A DNA stretch of 64,000 bases from Pseudopithomyces maydicus (GCA_026873275.1 JANTUC010000002.1:620001-684000); one strand, 5' to 3'. Positions 22,370 through 35,500 are shown, counted from the stretch's first letter. A program made the numbers and translations. The notes: generated by a model from the sequence alone, not told the origin.

Positions 22370-23360
22370 ATGGCAGCACCTGCAGTATCACGCTCGGCCA
22401 TGCGCGCAGTGACCCGAGCTACTCCATCACTACGACCACAGGCCTCCAAAGTCGCTTCCCGTTGTCTGCACCAGAAAGCATCCCCCATCACATCTTCGCC
22501 GTTCCAGCAAAGACCACGGATACAGAAATGGAGTCGCGGTGTTCCCATGGTGATACCTCAACAGTCCAAGCGCACCATGTTCATCCAGACAGAATCTACC
22601 CCCAACGCAGATGTACAAAGCCCCTCCCCGCCTGCATCTACCTCTCCTCTGACGTTCCCAGGCCCTCAAATTCAACCCAAACCAGCGCGTCCTCCCTGAG
22701 AACATCTCTTCGTCCTTCCTCGAATACCTCTCCCCGCGCTCCACCCTCGCCCCGCCCCACCCCTCACCCCTCGCCGCCCAGCTCCTCAACATCGACGGCG
22801 TCACCTCTGTTTTCTTCGGCGTCGATTACATCACCGTCACCAAGGACAGCGCCACACCATGGGCACACGTCAAGCCCGAGGCTTTCGCCATCATCAACGA
22901 ATTCATGGTATCGGGACAGCCCACGGTCGCCACGGTGGAGGATCGCGCGGGGGAAGCTGGCCAGGACGGCACGGAGCGCGATTCGCTTGCGTACGATGAG
23001 GCGGATGACGAGGTCGTCGGCATGATCAAGGAGCTACTGGAGACACGCGTGCGGCCTGCGATCCAGGAAGACGGTGGCGATATTGAGTTCCGTGGGTTCC
23101 AGGACGGACAGGTGTTGTTGAAGCTGAGGGGAGCGTGTCGTACGTGCGATTCGAGCACTGTGACGTTGAAGAATGGAATTGAGTCTATGATGATGCATTA
23201 TATTGAGGAGGTTAAGGGCGTGCAGCAGGTCATGGACGAGGAGGAGGAGATCGCGATGAAGGAGTTTGCGAAGTTTGAAGAGAAGCTGAAAGCGCAAAAG
23301 GGACCGGATGCGGTGGCAGGCACGGGTGGGAAGGGGACTTTGGACTTTGCTGAAGGATGA
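22370..23360 (+). CDS. NFU1: mitochondrial iron-sulfur cluster scaffold/transfer protein NFU1
   Basis: Late-acting Fe-S carrier of mitochondria that hands 4Fe-4S clusters to enzymes such as lipoate synthase and aconitase-type targets. Exon 1 is 22370-22612 and exon 2 22662-23360, with a 49-bp intron (GTACAA..CAG); 313 aa. The first about 75 residues are basic, Ser/Ala-rich and acid-free, a mitochondrial presequence. A Nfu N-terminal domain follows (MFIQTESTPNAD, then after the splice LKFNPNQRVLPE and GVTSVFFGVDYITVTK), then the NifU-type C-terminal domain with DGGDIEFRGF and the cluster-binding C-x2-C of GACRTCDSS. The acidic, charged tail (VMDEEEEIAMKEFAKFEEKL) is usual. Length matches fungal NFU1. 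Confidence 0.95.
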
Positions 23361-26300
23361 ACGGGTTGTGGATAGCGAGGCGTAGTAGAGGCTGGTATAT
23401 TGGTATTACGCACTTGGAGTCTCAGGAACAGGATCACATATCTCGGTCTTGTCCTAAAAAGATGGTTTCGTCATGTCTATACCTAATGACATCCATCACA
23501 TCTATATCATCTAGATATTTGTACAACAGTAATGAAGCCATGAGCGAGAAAGAACAAATCCCTTCAATTTTTCACCCCTTCGTACCTTGGGCTCGTCAAG
23601 CCGTACCATTCACTATACTTCAAATCCAAAATCTCAATCTGTCAAAACGAAGGCTATATTAACATATCATCGAGAGCTACTTGAGTCCCTATCAAGTTAT
23701 CTGTTACGACCACATATCTTCCCCGAACTGCAAGATATTTGCAACCTATTCAATGCCGAATACATATTGGCTACATCTGAAAGATGTGGATGAAATCATG
23801 ATAGGCTATAAGATCCAGTAACACATTCCTAAAGACTTATTATTAGGATTCCCACGCATGTCCAACAAACAGATCTATCTATACATGCATGTATGCTAGT
23901 ACGCATATCATGAGAAAAAAATGCATCAAACAAGCAACAACTCTCTCTTTGCGAGGCGTACACGTAAGAAGTACCGCGAAGTCCGTCCAGGTATCTTTTA
24001 CCCCCACTCCTTCACACCTCAGTACGGGTATCCAAAAGTCAAAATCCTACTCAAATCCTACCCAACTCGACACGTTCCTTCCTCCATCCCACCCGCCCAC
24101 GCACCCCCATTCTAACATCGGCTACAGCGTTGCCAACCGGGATCCCATCCATCTTCCCCGAAACCCGGCTCACCTCACCTCACCTCACACAATTACCCAG
24201 CCAACGTCCGGGCCCGACCCGGCAACCGCCCTCGCGGCCTCCGTGCCGTGCACACCCTGTCCTGTCACATCCCGTTCTGCCTAGCACGCACAAAACACGC
24301 GCACGTCACCCATCTAGCAGGGCGCCGAAACGAACCGAGATGCACCGGGCCGGGCGGACATCGCGGGAATTGCTGCATCTAGCGGGTGTGGATGCGAACG
24401 CGAGGGCGGGTCTGCGTGTTTGGGGATTCATGTAGATGAGTGGGTGCGTGGGTGCATGGGTGCGTGGGTCGCTGGGCGGGTTGATGTAGCCTACATATTT
24501 AGGTATGTATTTACGGTGAATATATGCCGAGATGAATGCCTAGGTGCAGGTAGGTATGCAGGTGTGGGTTCGGAGAAATCAAATGTGGTGGCTAGCACGG
24601 CGGGCAGATCGAGAGGGTGGGATTGCGAGGAGGATCGTGAGAGTCGGCAGCATGTATGCGGGAGCGAGTGGGTATGACTCAAGTGTTGAAGGTAAGTCAG
24701 GGTTAGAAGTGTGAAAGTAGATATGGAAGGTAGATAGGGAAGGTTGGATAATCGAGGACACGTTTGCCTTAACATTTTCAAGGGCCGGATGGGAGGAGGT
24801 GATGAGAAAAGCTACGGAAAAGGGGCGTGACAGGTGTTGGATTGTCTCCACGACAAAAGCATACTTGTGGCGGTATAGCCTGTGGCCACTGACGTGTATT
24901 ATACCATCATACATTCTTTCCTAGGTCAAATTTGTACAGCTATCAATACTCATTCCATTCATCTCATATGAAAAATTTCATGCGTCCTATAAATTTTCAC
25001 CTTTCAATCTCTTCGTTAGCACCTTAGGGACTCGCACTTATTCACTATACATACTCATCTTCAACCTTACGATCAAGCACCTGTCATTCTGACACAGCCA
25101 TAAAATAATCACCACTTTTTGTGATTTTCTCATATAATCAATATATCATGGAGTGACGCGTATTTTCCTCGTCGACTTAGATACCTTTCCTTTGCGTTTA
25201 GGGCTGAAGGATGAGCCCAAGACAACGATGATTCAGTGGTGCCTTGGCCTGGGGCCTATGTCCATCCGCCCTTGGTCAGAAAACAGAGGAATTCGAATGA
25301 ACAGATAGTGCGGGGGATATACGAGGGCTGTAAATAATTATATGTATACATTAGACTAACAATGTGCATGCTCACTTCGGTCTTGGATGGCAAACGAGGA
25401 AAAAAAGGTAAGAGGAACAAGGGAGAGATGTAGTGGTTTCTTCTACGTAAAGGAAAGTAAAGGTTTCAGAGGCACATTATTGCTCTACTATCATATTCCG
25501 TGAAACATCTACTCAGCATCTTCTCCGTCGAGTATATTGGTATTGGCAATAATTCGCGATTGGAGAAAAATGTGTGCTAGATAGACACTAGCTATTGCAA
25601 ATGTGTTGTCACGCTCTCCAATCACCTTGCGATTCCCAATCCAACCACACCAGGGGAAAATATCCGCAACCTGTAACCTTTCCATTAAGCCATGCCCTCG
25701 CGCCACACGCACGCATTCCTCTCGATACAGTCCGGTAAAAGTCCAGGGAAGGCAACGGCGTGCTGACTACGTACCATGTACTTACCCAATGTGCTACGCC
25801 CGTGCAGGAGGCGTAGAAAACGCCCCACATGCATGTGCCCCCGATCCGTTTGTTTTGCTTTGCTTTGCTTGCACATCAACGGTTCTGGACTTTGCAATCG
25901 ATCCAGCGACATGGCTCGGGGTCCACCGACAGACAGCGCGCTCGAGCGGGTCCCGTGCGTGCGTGCAAGTGGGTCAGTGTGAGCACGAGTTAGCGCATGC
26001 AACGCAAGGGAGGCGGCAGACGACAGACAACCGCTTCGGCAAAGGCATATGAGCAGAACAAAATCCCACGCCAACACCGCATAAAGCAATGGTTATTGGG
26101 GGGAGACATGTTCCAGCCGTGTGAGGTGTGATGGACGCCTACCATCGTGCAGCCACTGGCTTGCTACGCTCGATTGAGCAGTGACCTGAGTAGGTCGTAG
26201 CGTACGTCTCCCTCGTGGAACCGTGCCTTGAACACGTGCCCGGCTTTCCAGAAGCAAAGAGAGATGGTGCAGGCGTTGCCCAATCCATCTCGAAGGACTC

Positions 26301-27752
26301 CCACGCTTGTCTTGCCTTGCTTCGGCGACGCGCCTCTTGCGCAAACTGCATTGCGCTGCACTGCACGGCGCTCATGCTGTGCAACGTGGGATCTCGCATG
26401 TGGGTGAACTTTGGGGCCCGCCACCGCTTCTGGCGGGCGGGAAATCTCAACCTAGCATGTGGTGTACCGCGGAGTGGCGTGCCGGGGTTACAGACCGCCG
26501 TCGATATACAGGTTTTCATTTACTTTTGCTCCTCCTTTCAGGAGGCGTATCCTGACATAGACGGACCCTGCGAAGGTAAATTCTGTAGCAGCCCAAAACC
26601 GGGGTTGTACAACAGAGTAAGTTGAAAAGCATAGGGGCAAAATTACTCTTATCAGTTGCATGGCGTGCGGAAGGCAACGGGCACCTGACGCCCGAGGTTC
26701 GTGCTATGGTAGACAGACAGGCGGCAGAAAGGTGTGCGGACGCACACTCGGACGCTTCAGGCAGGCAATAGCTCCTAGATTTGGCGTGCGAATAAATCAG
26801 CAAGGCCTGAACAGGGAGACCCGAGAACAAAAGGAGAAGTTGCATTGAAACAGCCCCGGGGAGAGTAAACCTTTGCGTGACTCTCCTGTCAGATCGTGGG
26901 CTGGCAATCTCAACCCAACCAAAACCCGCATGTTCGGTATACATGCCGTGAGCGTTGGGTCGGCCCGAGTCCGTGCCGGATGAACGCGGAAATGAGGCAA
27001 AGGATTGCTTGCGAGACCGCGTAAGACGGCTGATCGACGCCATAGCGTTTTTCGAAACCAGAACAGGTTCATCCATGGCTATAATTATGACGTTCTATGG
27101 ACTGTTAATCTCATCCGCATCCCCATTCCTGCTTCGTGTCCGAAAGGGCGGCGGGGAAAGCTGTCCGCCAGCCAAAGGATACTGCGTCTTGCCCGTCTCA
27201 GAACCGGCTAGTGGATGGGTGGTCGACTATGGGACTATTTGTGCCACCAGAGGGCATATCGAAAGAAGATTGGAAAAAAGCATCTCTGAGATTTCGTAGG
27301 CCACGGCCGAGGGCTTCCGATGTCCGTGCTGCTGTCGGCTCAAATTGGTCGCTGGTGGCACGGAATGAGAGCTGAGGCCTGGCCGGTGAAGTATTCACCA
27401 TCAAATCAGTAGAATCAGGGAGTGATCATCTTGCATGAGAGAGGATGTCGACAAACAATAAACCAGAGAGCATTAACGTTCTTACTCGCCGCCTGCTCCC
27501 TACCAATGATGCCTGTAGCTCGTAGCGCACGAACACTCTTCAGCCACCGCCGATTCCGATTCCTTCGAGGCCCGCGCAGCGTCAGTGTTCCACTCACCTC
27601 AGCCTCAGCAAAAAAGCAAATGATTTGCCAAGCGCTTAGGCGGAGGCGGGGAGGACCGCTGTGCCCTAAAACCTCACGCGCCCCATAATTCCAGAGCCTG
27701 GTCGTCTCTATTCCCAGAGCCGGTGCAAAGGTCACCCTGATCCGTCTGCAAG
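23361..27752. other. 4.4 kb gene-empty stretch
   Basis: No gene can be supported on either strand, although base composition is normal to GC-rich over much of it and many chance frames are open (for example 25603-26052 plus, 26516-27076 minus). Notable patches: TCACC-type runs near 24171-24190, GGGTGCGTGG-type runs at 24441-24475, and a TTTGC run at 25852-25870. It may hold long promoters, untranslated leaders, an unrecognised ncRNA, or a heavily decayed gene. Confidence 0.45.
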
Positions 27753-28324
27753 ATGAGTATCCGGATAAACGCCACTGTCAACGAAGCTCGTGCCGCTGCT
27801 GGACATTCCAAAGAGCAGTGGGATCGATTCTACGTGAGTGTTTTGAAGTTGCAGAGGACGGTGTGCCAAGCTGACCTCCAAGTTCATAACCAAAGATGAA
27901 GCCAAGCAGCTTTCCGAGGCGCATTCAGACTGGACCAGATGGATACTGATTCCTGCCAACGAGAAAGATTTGATGCTGCACCGCATCAACGGGCGGCTGG
28001 CTGCCGAGGGAATACCGGAGGTGGAGATGATCATTCTGAAGTGGAGAGTGTCGCAGCTCCTGAGGGATATCCAGCGAAAATATGGTACGTCGTGCGTATC
28101 CCCGCCTTTATCTATGCTGAGTTGCTGTCGCTTGCATACGCGCCCTGCATGCGAACGTAGCTAATTATATTGAACGCTTAGCCGAAGGTAGCATGATTTC
28201 CGGAATGTCAACAACTGGATCACAGACGCAAGCCGAGAGTAGCACACAGCAGCCGCAGAGTCCTCAGCGCTCCGAGTCGTCGACAAGTGAGACGCGAGCG
28301 TACGATCCTATCCGCGACATTTAG
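27753..28324 (+). CDS. small conserved-looking helical protein, unknown function
   Basis: Three exons: 27753-27833, 27883-28084 and 28182-28324; introns of 49 bp (GTGAGT..AAG with CTGAC branch) and 97 bp (GTACGT..TAG). 141 aa. ATG 27753 follows a short leader. The product is probably soluble and mostly helical: MSIRINATVNEARAAAG, then a junction inside WDRFY/FITKDEAKQL, HRINGRLAAEGIPEVEM and WRVSQLLRDIQRKY, ending in a Ser/Thr/Gln-rich tail (QAESSTQQPQSPQRSESS) that is likely disordered. Clean splice sites in three exons keep one frame, which argues for a real gene. I recognise no family. It has no signal peptide or membrane segment. Confidence 0.6.
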
Positions 28325-29745
28325 ACCAGACGCAACCGAGGAGAGATAGTGGAAGGATACCTGCCGCCGTTTCGCTCAGGACCGCAGCCCCAAAGGAAAA
28401 TTACCAGTTCTGGGCCGAGTGCGTGTACGTGATGGCACGACAGACAGGGCCACGAAAGTCATGCAAGCTCTAGAAAAACACAATCAGGCGGGACGAGACG
28501 ACCAACCTGGGACTGGATCTGCCTGTACCGCAGGGTTGAAATGAGGATCCGCGAGACAAGCGTCGAAAGATACTCTGGCATTCGCAAGAGCGTTGTGAAG
28601 TGGGAGACGTTTAGGAGGCGGAGACGATGGATCGGCTCGGTTACACCATTTGAGAATAAGGTTGGCTGTATGTTGCACAAAAGGTCGGTACGAGTCTGGT
28701 GGCTGAAACCCATTTATTTGGTATCTCATAACCTTTCAGCCTGTCACCTTCCTTTTGGTGTCCCCATCGCGGTCTCTTCTTTTCTTTTTCCCCCCGTGTG
28801 GTTCCCATGGTCGCACCCGGTCAACCCGTGTTCAATTTCCTCACGAGCGTCCATCCCCATGTACGAGTGACGCTCCACTCTAATGTCTCCCAGTACGTTA
28901 CACTCAAGCTTCACATATTCTCCAAGGGCCGTCGTACGGACATCCACAGTCTGACCGTTTCACTCTTCGCACCCCTCTGCCGTGCCTTTCCACGTATGGA
29001 GCCAGTTTGGATGTTTACAAAGAGTTGGAGCGGTCAAAAGCTATATTTACAGGGTGTGGCGTTGCGTGTGGACGGCTACATGACGCTGGCGCACACAGTC
29101 AATGGTGCAAAGCTACCGGATCAAAGGCTGCATGGACGTGAGCTGCATGAGAGGCGGCTCTGCAACCCGTGCTTCTGGGAAGTCGAGATAAGAAACAGTC
29201 AAGATGCGGAAGCTAGGCAGTTAGTTTCTGCCATCATCCCAGCCGCGTACCAAACTTTAACCACGAAAATGTTCCCATGCACCATCCCTGCTCTCCCGAG
29301 TCAGCCAACCCTGCCACGTCGTGAACATCAGCCTGCCATGCTCTGTGGCGTCAATATATCGTGGAGGATAGAGGCGAGAGGCTGGGTGCGGGCCTGTCCC
29401 TGCTGGTCAGGTGCAGGCCGCAAGCTCAGCCACTTGTTGCCATATGTGATCTCGGGTGGGGCCATGCACCGCCATCCTGAGATCCTGAGCAGCAGAATTG
29501 ATTCGAAGCTATGCATGTCCTAAAGCCATGTTCAAAGCGAAGCATCATTTCGTGAGGCTGCCGAAAAGACGTGAACATGGGGCGGCAGTACATCAGGGCT
29601 GCAACATGCAGTGCCAGCATACAACATGGACTTTAGAGTCCTGGTATAATTGCTATATCCTGACCGTATTCGATCCGTTCAAGAATGGACCGTGATATGT
29701 GTTCCTATCATCGACTCGTGTCTCTTAGTGTTCGTAACATTTCTT
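28325..29745. other. intergenic region
   Basis: About 1.4 kb. The longest frame (28798-29523 plus, 241 codons) has no domain, biased composition or splice support and is probably chance. Nothing else recognised. Confidence 0.4.
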
Positions 29746-30600
29746 CTATGCTGCCATGCCAAACCCGGCCTCGATGCCAGCCGCCTTGAAGGCCTTCGCT
29801 TTGCGAGAATCCACCGCTTTCCTCTGGTTTTTCTGAGCTTCTGCCAGCTCCCTCACTTGCTCTTCGGGGGCAAACTTGGCGCCCTTCGGTTCGTCTTCCC
29901 GGTCAAGATCTACGGTTGCGCAAATGGTGACGTTTTCACCTCGTATTGTCATGAGACCCGGCAGTTTGACATCGCAGATGAGCCACTTCGGGGCTGGAGA
30001 GTCGGTTGATGCTTCAGGATTGCGCGCCGCTATCCGCTCGGCGCATTCTGTGAGGACCAGGTTCGCTGCTCCCGTTAGCAGACGGTCCCCCACTGAGCCA
30101 TGCGGTCAACGTACCAAACTGATCGTATGAGCGTAGGATGCCTATGTATTCCTTTTCGTCTCGGAGCAAGACGTCTACCTTCTCTGTTGGGTGTCAGCGT
30201 CGGTGGCAGGTCAAGCTGCGCAGATGTACATACTGTCGACCATGTCCAGAAGCATCGAAGACGTCAGGAAGGCTTGCGGCGGAAGGTCCACGGGGAGGAT
30301 GGGTTGGGCAGACGGCGCCCGTCCGCCGCCCAATGCATTCGGCGGGAGCTGCTGTGGCGGCGGTGTAGCATTGTATACCCCTCCATAACCTGTTGGGGGC
30401 GTCAGTATTTGGCAGTTCCAGGCAAGTGCAAAAGGAAGCGTCGCACCAATGGCTTGTGGAGGGTGACTCGGAGCTTCGACCAGGACGTCTTGGTGCGTTT
30501 GCTCCTGCTGCGAGCGCTGGAGCATCTGGTTGAAGCTCATGGGCATGTTTGGCTGGGCTCCCGCGGGGCCATTCTGTGGGATGTTCGAGTTGTAGGACAT
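29746..30600 (-). CDS. LSM1: Sm-like protein LSm1 (mRNA decapping activator ring)
   Basis: Subunit of the cytoplasmic Lsm1-7 ring that binds 3' ends of deadenylated mRNA and promotes decapping with Pat1. Exons: 30600-30234, 30183-30115 and 30065-29746; introns 50 and 49 bp (GTATGT..CAG, GTACGT..CAG); 251 aa as read. The Sm fold is plain across the junctions: SSMLLDMVD, then KKVDVLLRDEKEYIGILRS and YDQFANLVLTECAERI, with Sm2 near LPGLMTIRGENVTICATVD. A charged C-terminal helix follows (EEQVRELAEAQKNQRKAV). The N-terminal extension of about 115 aa is Pro/Gln/Asn-rich. A 57-nt in-frame stretch in it (donor at about 30450, acceptor near 30393, TACTGAC branch) looks like a further intron that would remove a hydrophobic LAWNCQILTPPT segment, giving 232 aa. 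Confidence 0.93.
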
Positions 30601-31140
30601 GGTGGGCAGTCCCGCGTCGCGGCGAAGATGCAGGCGGAGAGGAATCAGCGAAGTCGAGAATTAGACAAGAATGGAGCCAGCATGGCGAGACGTGCAAGAT
30701 TCCGTCTGCCTTCACTTTGCGTGTTGCGCCCTGGCAGCACCGCTTCTTCCACGCTTCAGTCGCGAGAACAGCCGCGCTAGTGACTAAGCAGGCCCAGAGA
30801 CGGACCTCAGCCCGCGCTTCTCGAGGACGCACACTGCGGGCATGCCTAAGTAATTGCCATTGCCCATTTTGTGTCATCGCAAGTGCATTCTTTGGTGCTG
30901 TGCATTGTCTGGGTCCGCGTTGGGACCATGGCCCCCCATCCGTCGCGCCATGCTCTAGCCATCTATTCTATCGCGTGTTGAGTGTCTGCGGGGACGGAAC
31001 CCCCAGCACTTAGCCTGGATGATACGTCACCAGGGACCATACATATATTTACGAGGTGCATAAGGGGGAGCAATTCAGAGGCAGACTCCACGCTTTTCCA
31101 TTCTTGGGGGACTCATCCTATTTGCCATCTTGAGAACACC
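30601..31140. promoter_or_regulatory. divergent promoter region of LSM1 and an SDR gene
   Basis: About 0.54 kb between outward-facing start codons. A TATA-like ATACATATATTTACG lies at about 31038-31052, about 90 bp before the SDR start. No other feature seen. Confidence 0.5.
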
Positions 31141-32174
31141 ATGGATTTCTCCCGCTATGTCAATCCTTCACCTCACGATAATTCCAGAATCGCCGGCTTT
31201 GTGCGAGCCTTCAGACACAGATGGATTGCACCGCCAAAGCCAACCGACGACTCCTACGAGGGTCGCACTGTCATCGTCACCGGTGCATCGTCAGGTCTCG
31301 GACGTGAGGCTGCGGCCAAGTTTGCAGCTCTGGGTGCTTCCAAGGTCATCCTCACCGCAAGAGATGCACACAAGGGCGAGGCCGCCAAAGACGACATTGA
31401 AGCACGCCTCGGTCGAAAGCACCAGCTGGAAGTATGGGAGCTGGACATGAACTCGTACGACAGCATTGTCGCTTTTGCCCAGAGAGCCGGCGAACTAGAT
31501 CGCCTCGATGTTGTCATTCTCAATGCTGGCGTCCACAGAGCCAAATTTGGGACCGCACAATACGGCTGGGAAGAGGACCTCCAAGTCAATGCGCTGTCAT
31601 CGACTTTGCTTGCCATACTGCTGCTGCCTAAGCTGAAAGCCACCAGACGTTTCTCTGAGAAGATCCCTGTGCTCGAATTTGTCAATTCTGGAGGCCATCA
31701 GTTCGCCATCGTGACCAAAGAAACCCAAAACGAACCGAGCATCCTCGAACACTACAACCAGCCCGAGCAGTTCAAAGCCTGGCGCCAGTACAGTACTTCC
31801 AAGCTTTTCCAGATGTACGCAATGGCTAGATTGGCGAGTGATACGTCGTCCGGAGACGTGATCATTACGTCCGTCTGTCCTGGGCCTGTCACCTCTGATA
31901 TTGGACGCGATTACTCGGCTCGGAGTCCAATCATGGCAGCCATGGCCATGTGGATTCTTGGACTCTTTTTCTTTCACACGCCCGAAATTGGGGCAAACTC
32001 ATTGGTGAGCGGAGCGAGCCAAGGCGAGATGCTTCACGGCAGATTTTGGAAATATGATACCGTCATGCCGGTCGCGCCAACACTTTCGGGGAAGAGAATA
32101 AGAGAGTTGGCCAGCGGGTATGGGCGGAGATGCTGGAGGCGTTGAAGAAAGACGGTGTACATATAGAGATGTAG
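31141..32174 (+). CDS. short-chain dehydrogenase/reductase, frameshift near C-terminus
   Basis: NAD(P)-dependent oxidoreductase with Rossmann fold, close in layout to retinol-dehydrogenase/WW-oxidoreductase-like SDRs. ATG 31141 is in context CACCATGG. Motifs: TGASSGLG cofactor loop (about 49-56), NAG (about 128), and catalytic YSTSK (about 222) after a SGG serine segment. A hydrophobic stretch near PIMAAMAMWILGLFFF suggests membrane association. The frame as read ends at 32145 with an Arg-rich nonsense-like tail. One more G in the run 32088-32091 instead gives the expected amphipathic end (QRVWAEMLEALKK) and a stop at 32174, 344 aa in all. The change affects only the last about 20 residues, so the protein may work either way. 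Substrate unknown. Confidence 0.82.
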
Positions 32175-32561
32175 GGGAGGGCTGGGTGATGTTGGGCGCT
32201 GAAAGCCAGAGTAGAGCTTGTCCGATGAAAGCTTTGGTAGGTTAGTGCAAGTATCACAACTACTAAAATGCAAGTACAAGGGCCCGGAGTCCCAGTGGAA
32301 ATATCTGTGCTTGTAGGCTTTTTCTGTAAATCATTGTACATGGTGTGTTTGTCCGGCTGGGCATTCTGCTACTATCTATTTCGGGCGACATGGCGATCGC
32401 TTGTCTGGCGCGCGGGCGGAATGACGTTGGTGCTGGGTCTCATGCGCCGTCAAACATTCAAGCCGTAACGGCCTGCCCATGCCTGTCATGCCTGCACTGC
32501 CTGCACTGTGCTCCTGGTTATAATCCGCCTAATACTGATTTTCGCCCCAGGCGCTCGGCTG
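32175..32561. other. intergenic region
   Basis: About 0.39 kb. The right end has a possible 5'-UTR splice acceptor (TTTTCGCCCCAG, ending about 32550) just ahead of the APP1 start. A TGCCTGCACTGCC-like short repeat lies at about 32488-32510. Nothing else seen. Confidence 0.4.
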
Positions 32562-35500
32562 ATGCCAAAACCGCGACTTCGAAAGCCCTCCCTCCGCGGC
32601 ACTGCATCCCTCCTTCGCTACCTGTTCCCACACACAAGCCAGCGGGCACGCGCTCACCTGTCCAAGTTCCGCCACGAGACCCTCCCGACGCTCAAGCACC
32701 GCACGCAGTCTCGCATATACAAGTACATCGTCTACCGCCAGGCTCTCAAGCTCCAGAAGAAACCGGGCATCCTCCAGCGACTGCGCGGTCAGACCAGAAA
32801 GCTCCTAGGCAGCAGCCGTCTCGAACATGAAGCCAGGCTGCGACGCGAGAAGCTGACCAAGACTGCGACACGCGGAGAGCCCGGGGGCACAGAAATGAGC
32901 TACCAAGACAGCTATGCGCCACGAGAGCCCGGCGCCCGGAGGAGGAAGCTGGCAGGCTACCTGAAGGCCGCCAACGAGCTGCGCCAGACGTACCAGCAGC
33001 AATATGCACCCAATTGGAGCAGGTCTGAAGCCAACTACGACTATGAGGACGACACGCCAGGGAGCTTTCCCGACGCTGCCATCGTGCGCAGCGGGGACGA
33101 GGAGATGATCCTGTTCCCCAGCTATGCGCGCAAGCACATCAAGAGAAAGGTAAGGACCGCCGCGGCAAGCGTCCAACTTCTCTGCTGACATATGAAGCCG
33201 GATGCGGAGCCAGGAACCATACAGGAAGTCCCCGGTGACGGTCGTGACGTCCGAGACTCGACTGGCGCAGGCGATGCAGAGTTCTGGAAGCAGCAGTGGG
33301 ACAGCTACGAGGACGACAATGCCGTGGTCGACGTGGACGTGAGAGGCTGGATATATTCGCCACACAAGGGCCAGATGTCTAGGAAGCAGCGACTCTTCAT
33401 TGGACTGGCGCGCCAGCTCGTCGGAATCCAGCCTCCGCCAGCCGGCACACAGCCATCGAGCGCATCTGAGAGCCCCCGCACCAGCAGAGACCCTAGTCCA
33501 GGCCATCTCACCCACCGAGAGCGCGCACAAATTCGCCAGGCCCAGCGGGATGAGCAGCTCACGGCCAAGGAGGCTGACGAGATATTGAGGAAAGGCGAGC
33601 AAGAGGCTGCCGCAGCGGCCAAGGGGGCCTACAGTGAAAAGCCTTCAGATGATGCAGACAGCATACGCGAGTATCGTACGCAGAGCCCGGGGCTGCGCAG
33701 TCTCTCGCACAGCGCGTCAAGCAGTTCGCTGAAAAGCACCGACAACATCACTTCGTTGCAGAAGCGGGCGTCGTGGAACCAACCAGCCGATATGAGTCCT
33801 TCTGAACTTGCTGAAGCCCATTCACGCCTCATGGCACGACTGCGCCATTTTCTCGCCATACCAATGGCCAATAGCCCCATCAGTGTCTTCTTTTACAACA
33901 ACGACATATCAAAACAGAGAACGGTCTACACCAATGCCTCGGGCCACTTCAGCATCAGCGCAGCATTGGACTTTGTGCCAACCCACATTCGGATCCTTGC
34001 TTCCGAAGAGCTCTCTGCGACCGAGGAGGTCATTGTCACGGGCTCGCAAGGCGTCAGCGTAATAAGCGACATCGATGATACTATCAAGCATTCTGCAATT
34101 AGCAGCGGGGCCCGCGAAATATTCCGCAATGCTTTCATCCGGGACTTGGGTGATCTTACCATCGAGGGTGTCCGCGAGTGGTACAATAAGATGGCGGAAA
34201 TGGGGGTGAAATTCCACTATGTCTCCAATTCGCCCTGGCAGTTGTATCCTGTCATTTCAAAATACTTTTCGTTGGCCGGATTGCCTCCTGGGTCATTTCA
34301 CTTGAAGCAGTACAGTGGAATGCTCCAGGGCATATTCGAACCTGTTGCTGAAAGGAAGAAGGGCACCCTTGATAAGATCTCGCGTGACTTTCCTGAAAGA
34401 AAATTCATCTTGATCGGCGATAGCGGGGAGGCTGATCTTGAAGTCTACACTGATTTCGTGCTAGAGAACCCAGGGCGGGTAATTGCCGTCTTCATACGAG
34501 ATGTTACATCGTCTGATTATGGGGGATTTTTCGACCCTTCGATCAACTCAACGTCTGGAGACAGGTCTGCACCTTCAGGCGAACACGGTGGTGGAGGTCC
34601 GTCAAACAAGATGCAGGGCTCGTCTGAAGATGACGACCCTGAATTTAAAGCAGCCATCGCAGCTTCGCTTCGAGCAATGGAAGAAGACGACAAGAAGAGG
34701 ACAAAGTCTTTGTTTCCCCAGCTCGAAGACAACCATCCAGAGTCAAGACCTCAACTACCGCCTCGGAGGTCTGATCCTCCGACCTCGCCACCACCAGTTC
34801 AAAACCTCATCGACCTGTCACCTGACGAAGAGCCGGATTCGGTTCCAGCTCTTCGGCGCGTGAATACCGATAGCAATGTAGAGACCATGCATCACCGTGC
34901 ATCAGTATCCTCACTTGCCAGCGCCAAATCAGTACCGGTACCTCCTAGAAAACCGCTTGGACTTCGCGATTCCTCCGGCGACTTATCCACTCCATCATCG
35001 CCTTCAAAAGGACCACCTCCTCCCAAGCCGCGTAAACCGTCCGCCAATGTTCAGCAGTCATCCCCATTATCTCAAGAAACCACCGCAAGCGCTCCGAAAT
35101 CTCAAAAGCCTCCCGTTGCACCCAAGCCGAACCTCCAATCTCAACAAAGCTACGCCGGAATGGCTCGCGATAAACTCTATTCCGCGTACAATCATCTCCC
35201 GTCCGCATCATCGTACCTCCCCTCTTCCAACACAACCTCCAACGTCGCAGCCCAGACGGCTACCAAATCCTACCCTGAAGACACCCCGAACACCAAGAAA
35301 ATCCCACCCCCTCCTCCTCCGCCCCGTAGAGGCATCACAGCTTACCCTGCCGCTGCTGCAGGCTACGTGAGCACCAAGGCAAATGCCGCTTGGCAACATG
35401 CACCGCCCATCCCGCATCCGAGCACAAGACCTAATGCTTCTGTGACCCAACCTTTTTCCACATCAGCATCTCACCAGATGCCTCATCGGACAAACACGAG

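Noticed and set aside
22258..23025. 255-codon plus frame overlapping NFU1
   Set aside because: Ser/Pro/Arg-rich shadow of the NFU1 exons in another frame; crosses the NFU1 intron without splice sense.
24440..24480. GGGTGCGTGG-type run considered as telomere-like or CRISPR-like repeat
   Set aside because: Irregular units, no spacers, not a telomeric motif; simple low complexity.
26516..27076. 186-codon minus frame in the gene-empty stretch
   Set aside because: Cys/Ser/Arg-rich composition without motif; several competing frames; no splice support.
28798..29523. 241-codon open frame on the plus strand
   Set aside because: No domain, no compositional sign of coding, no splice or neighbour support; length is within chance for GC-moderate DNA.
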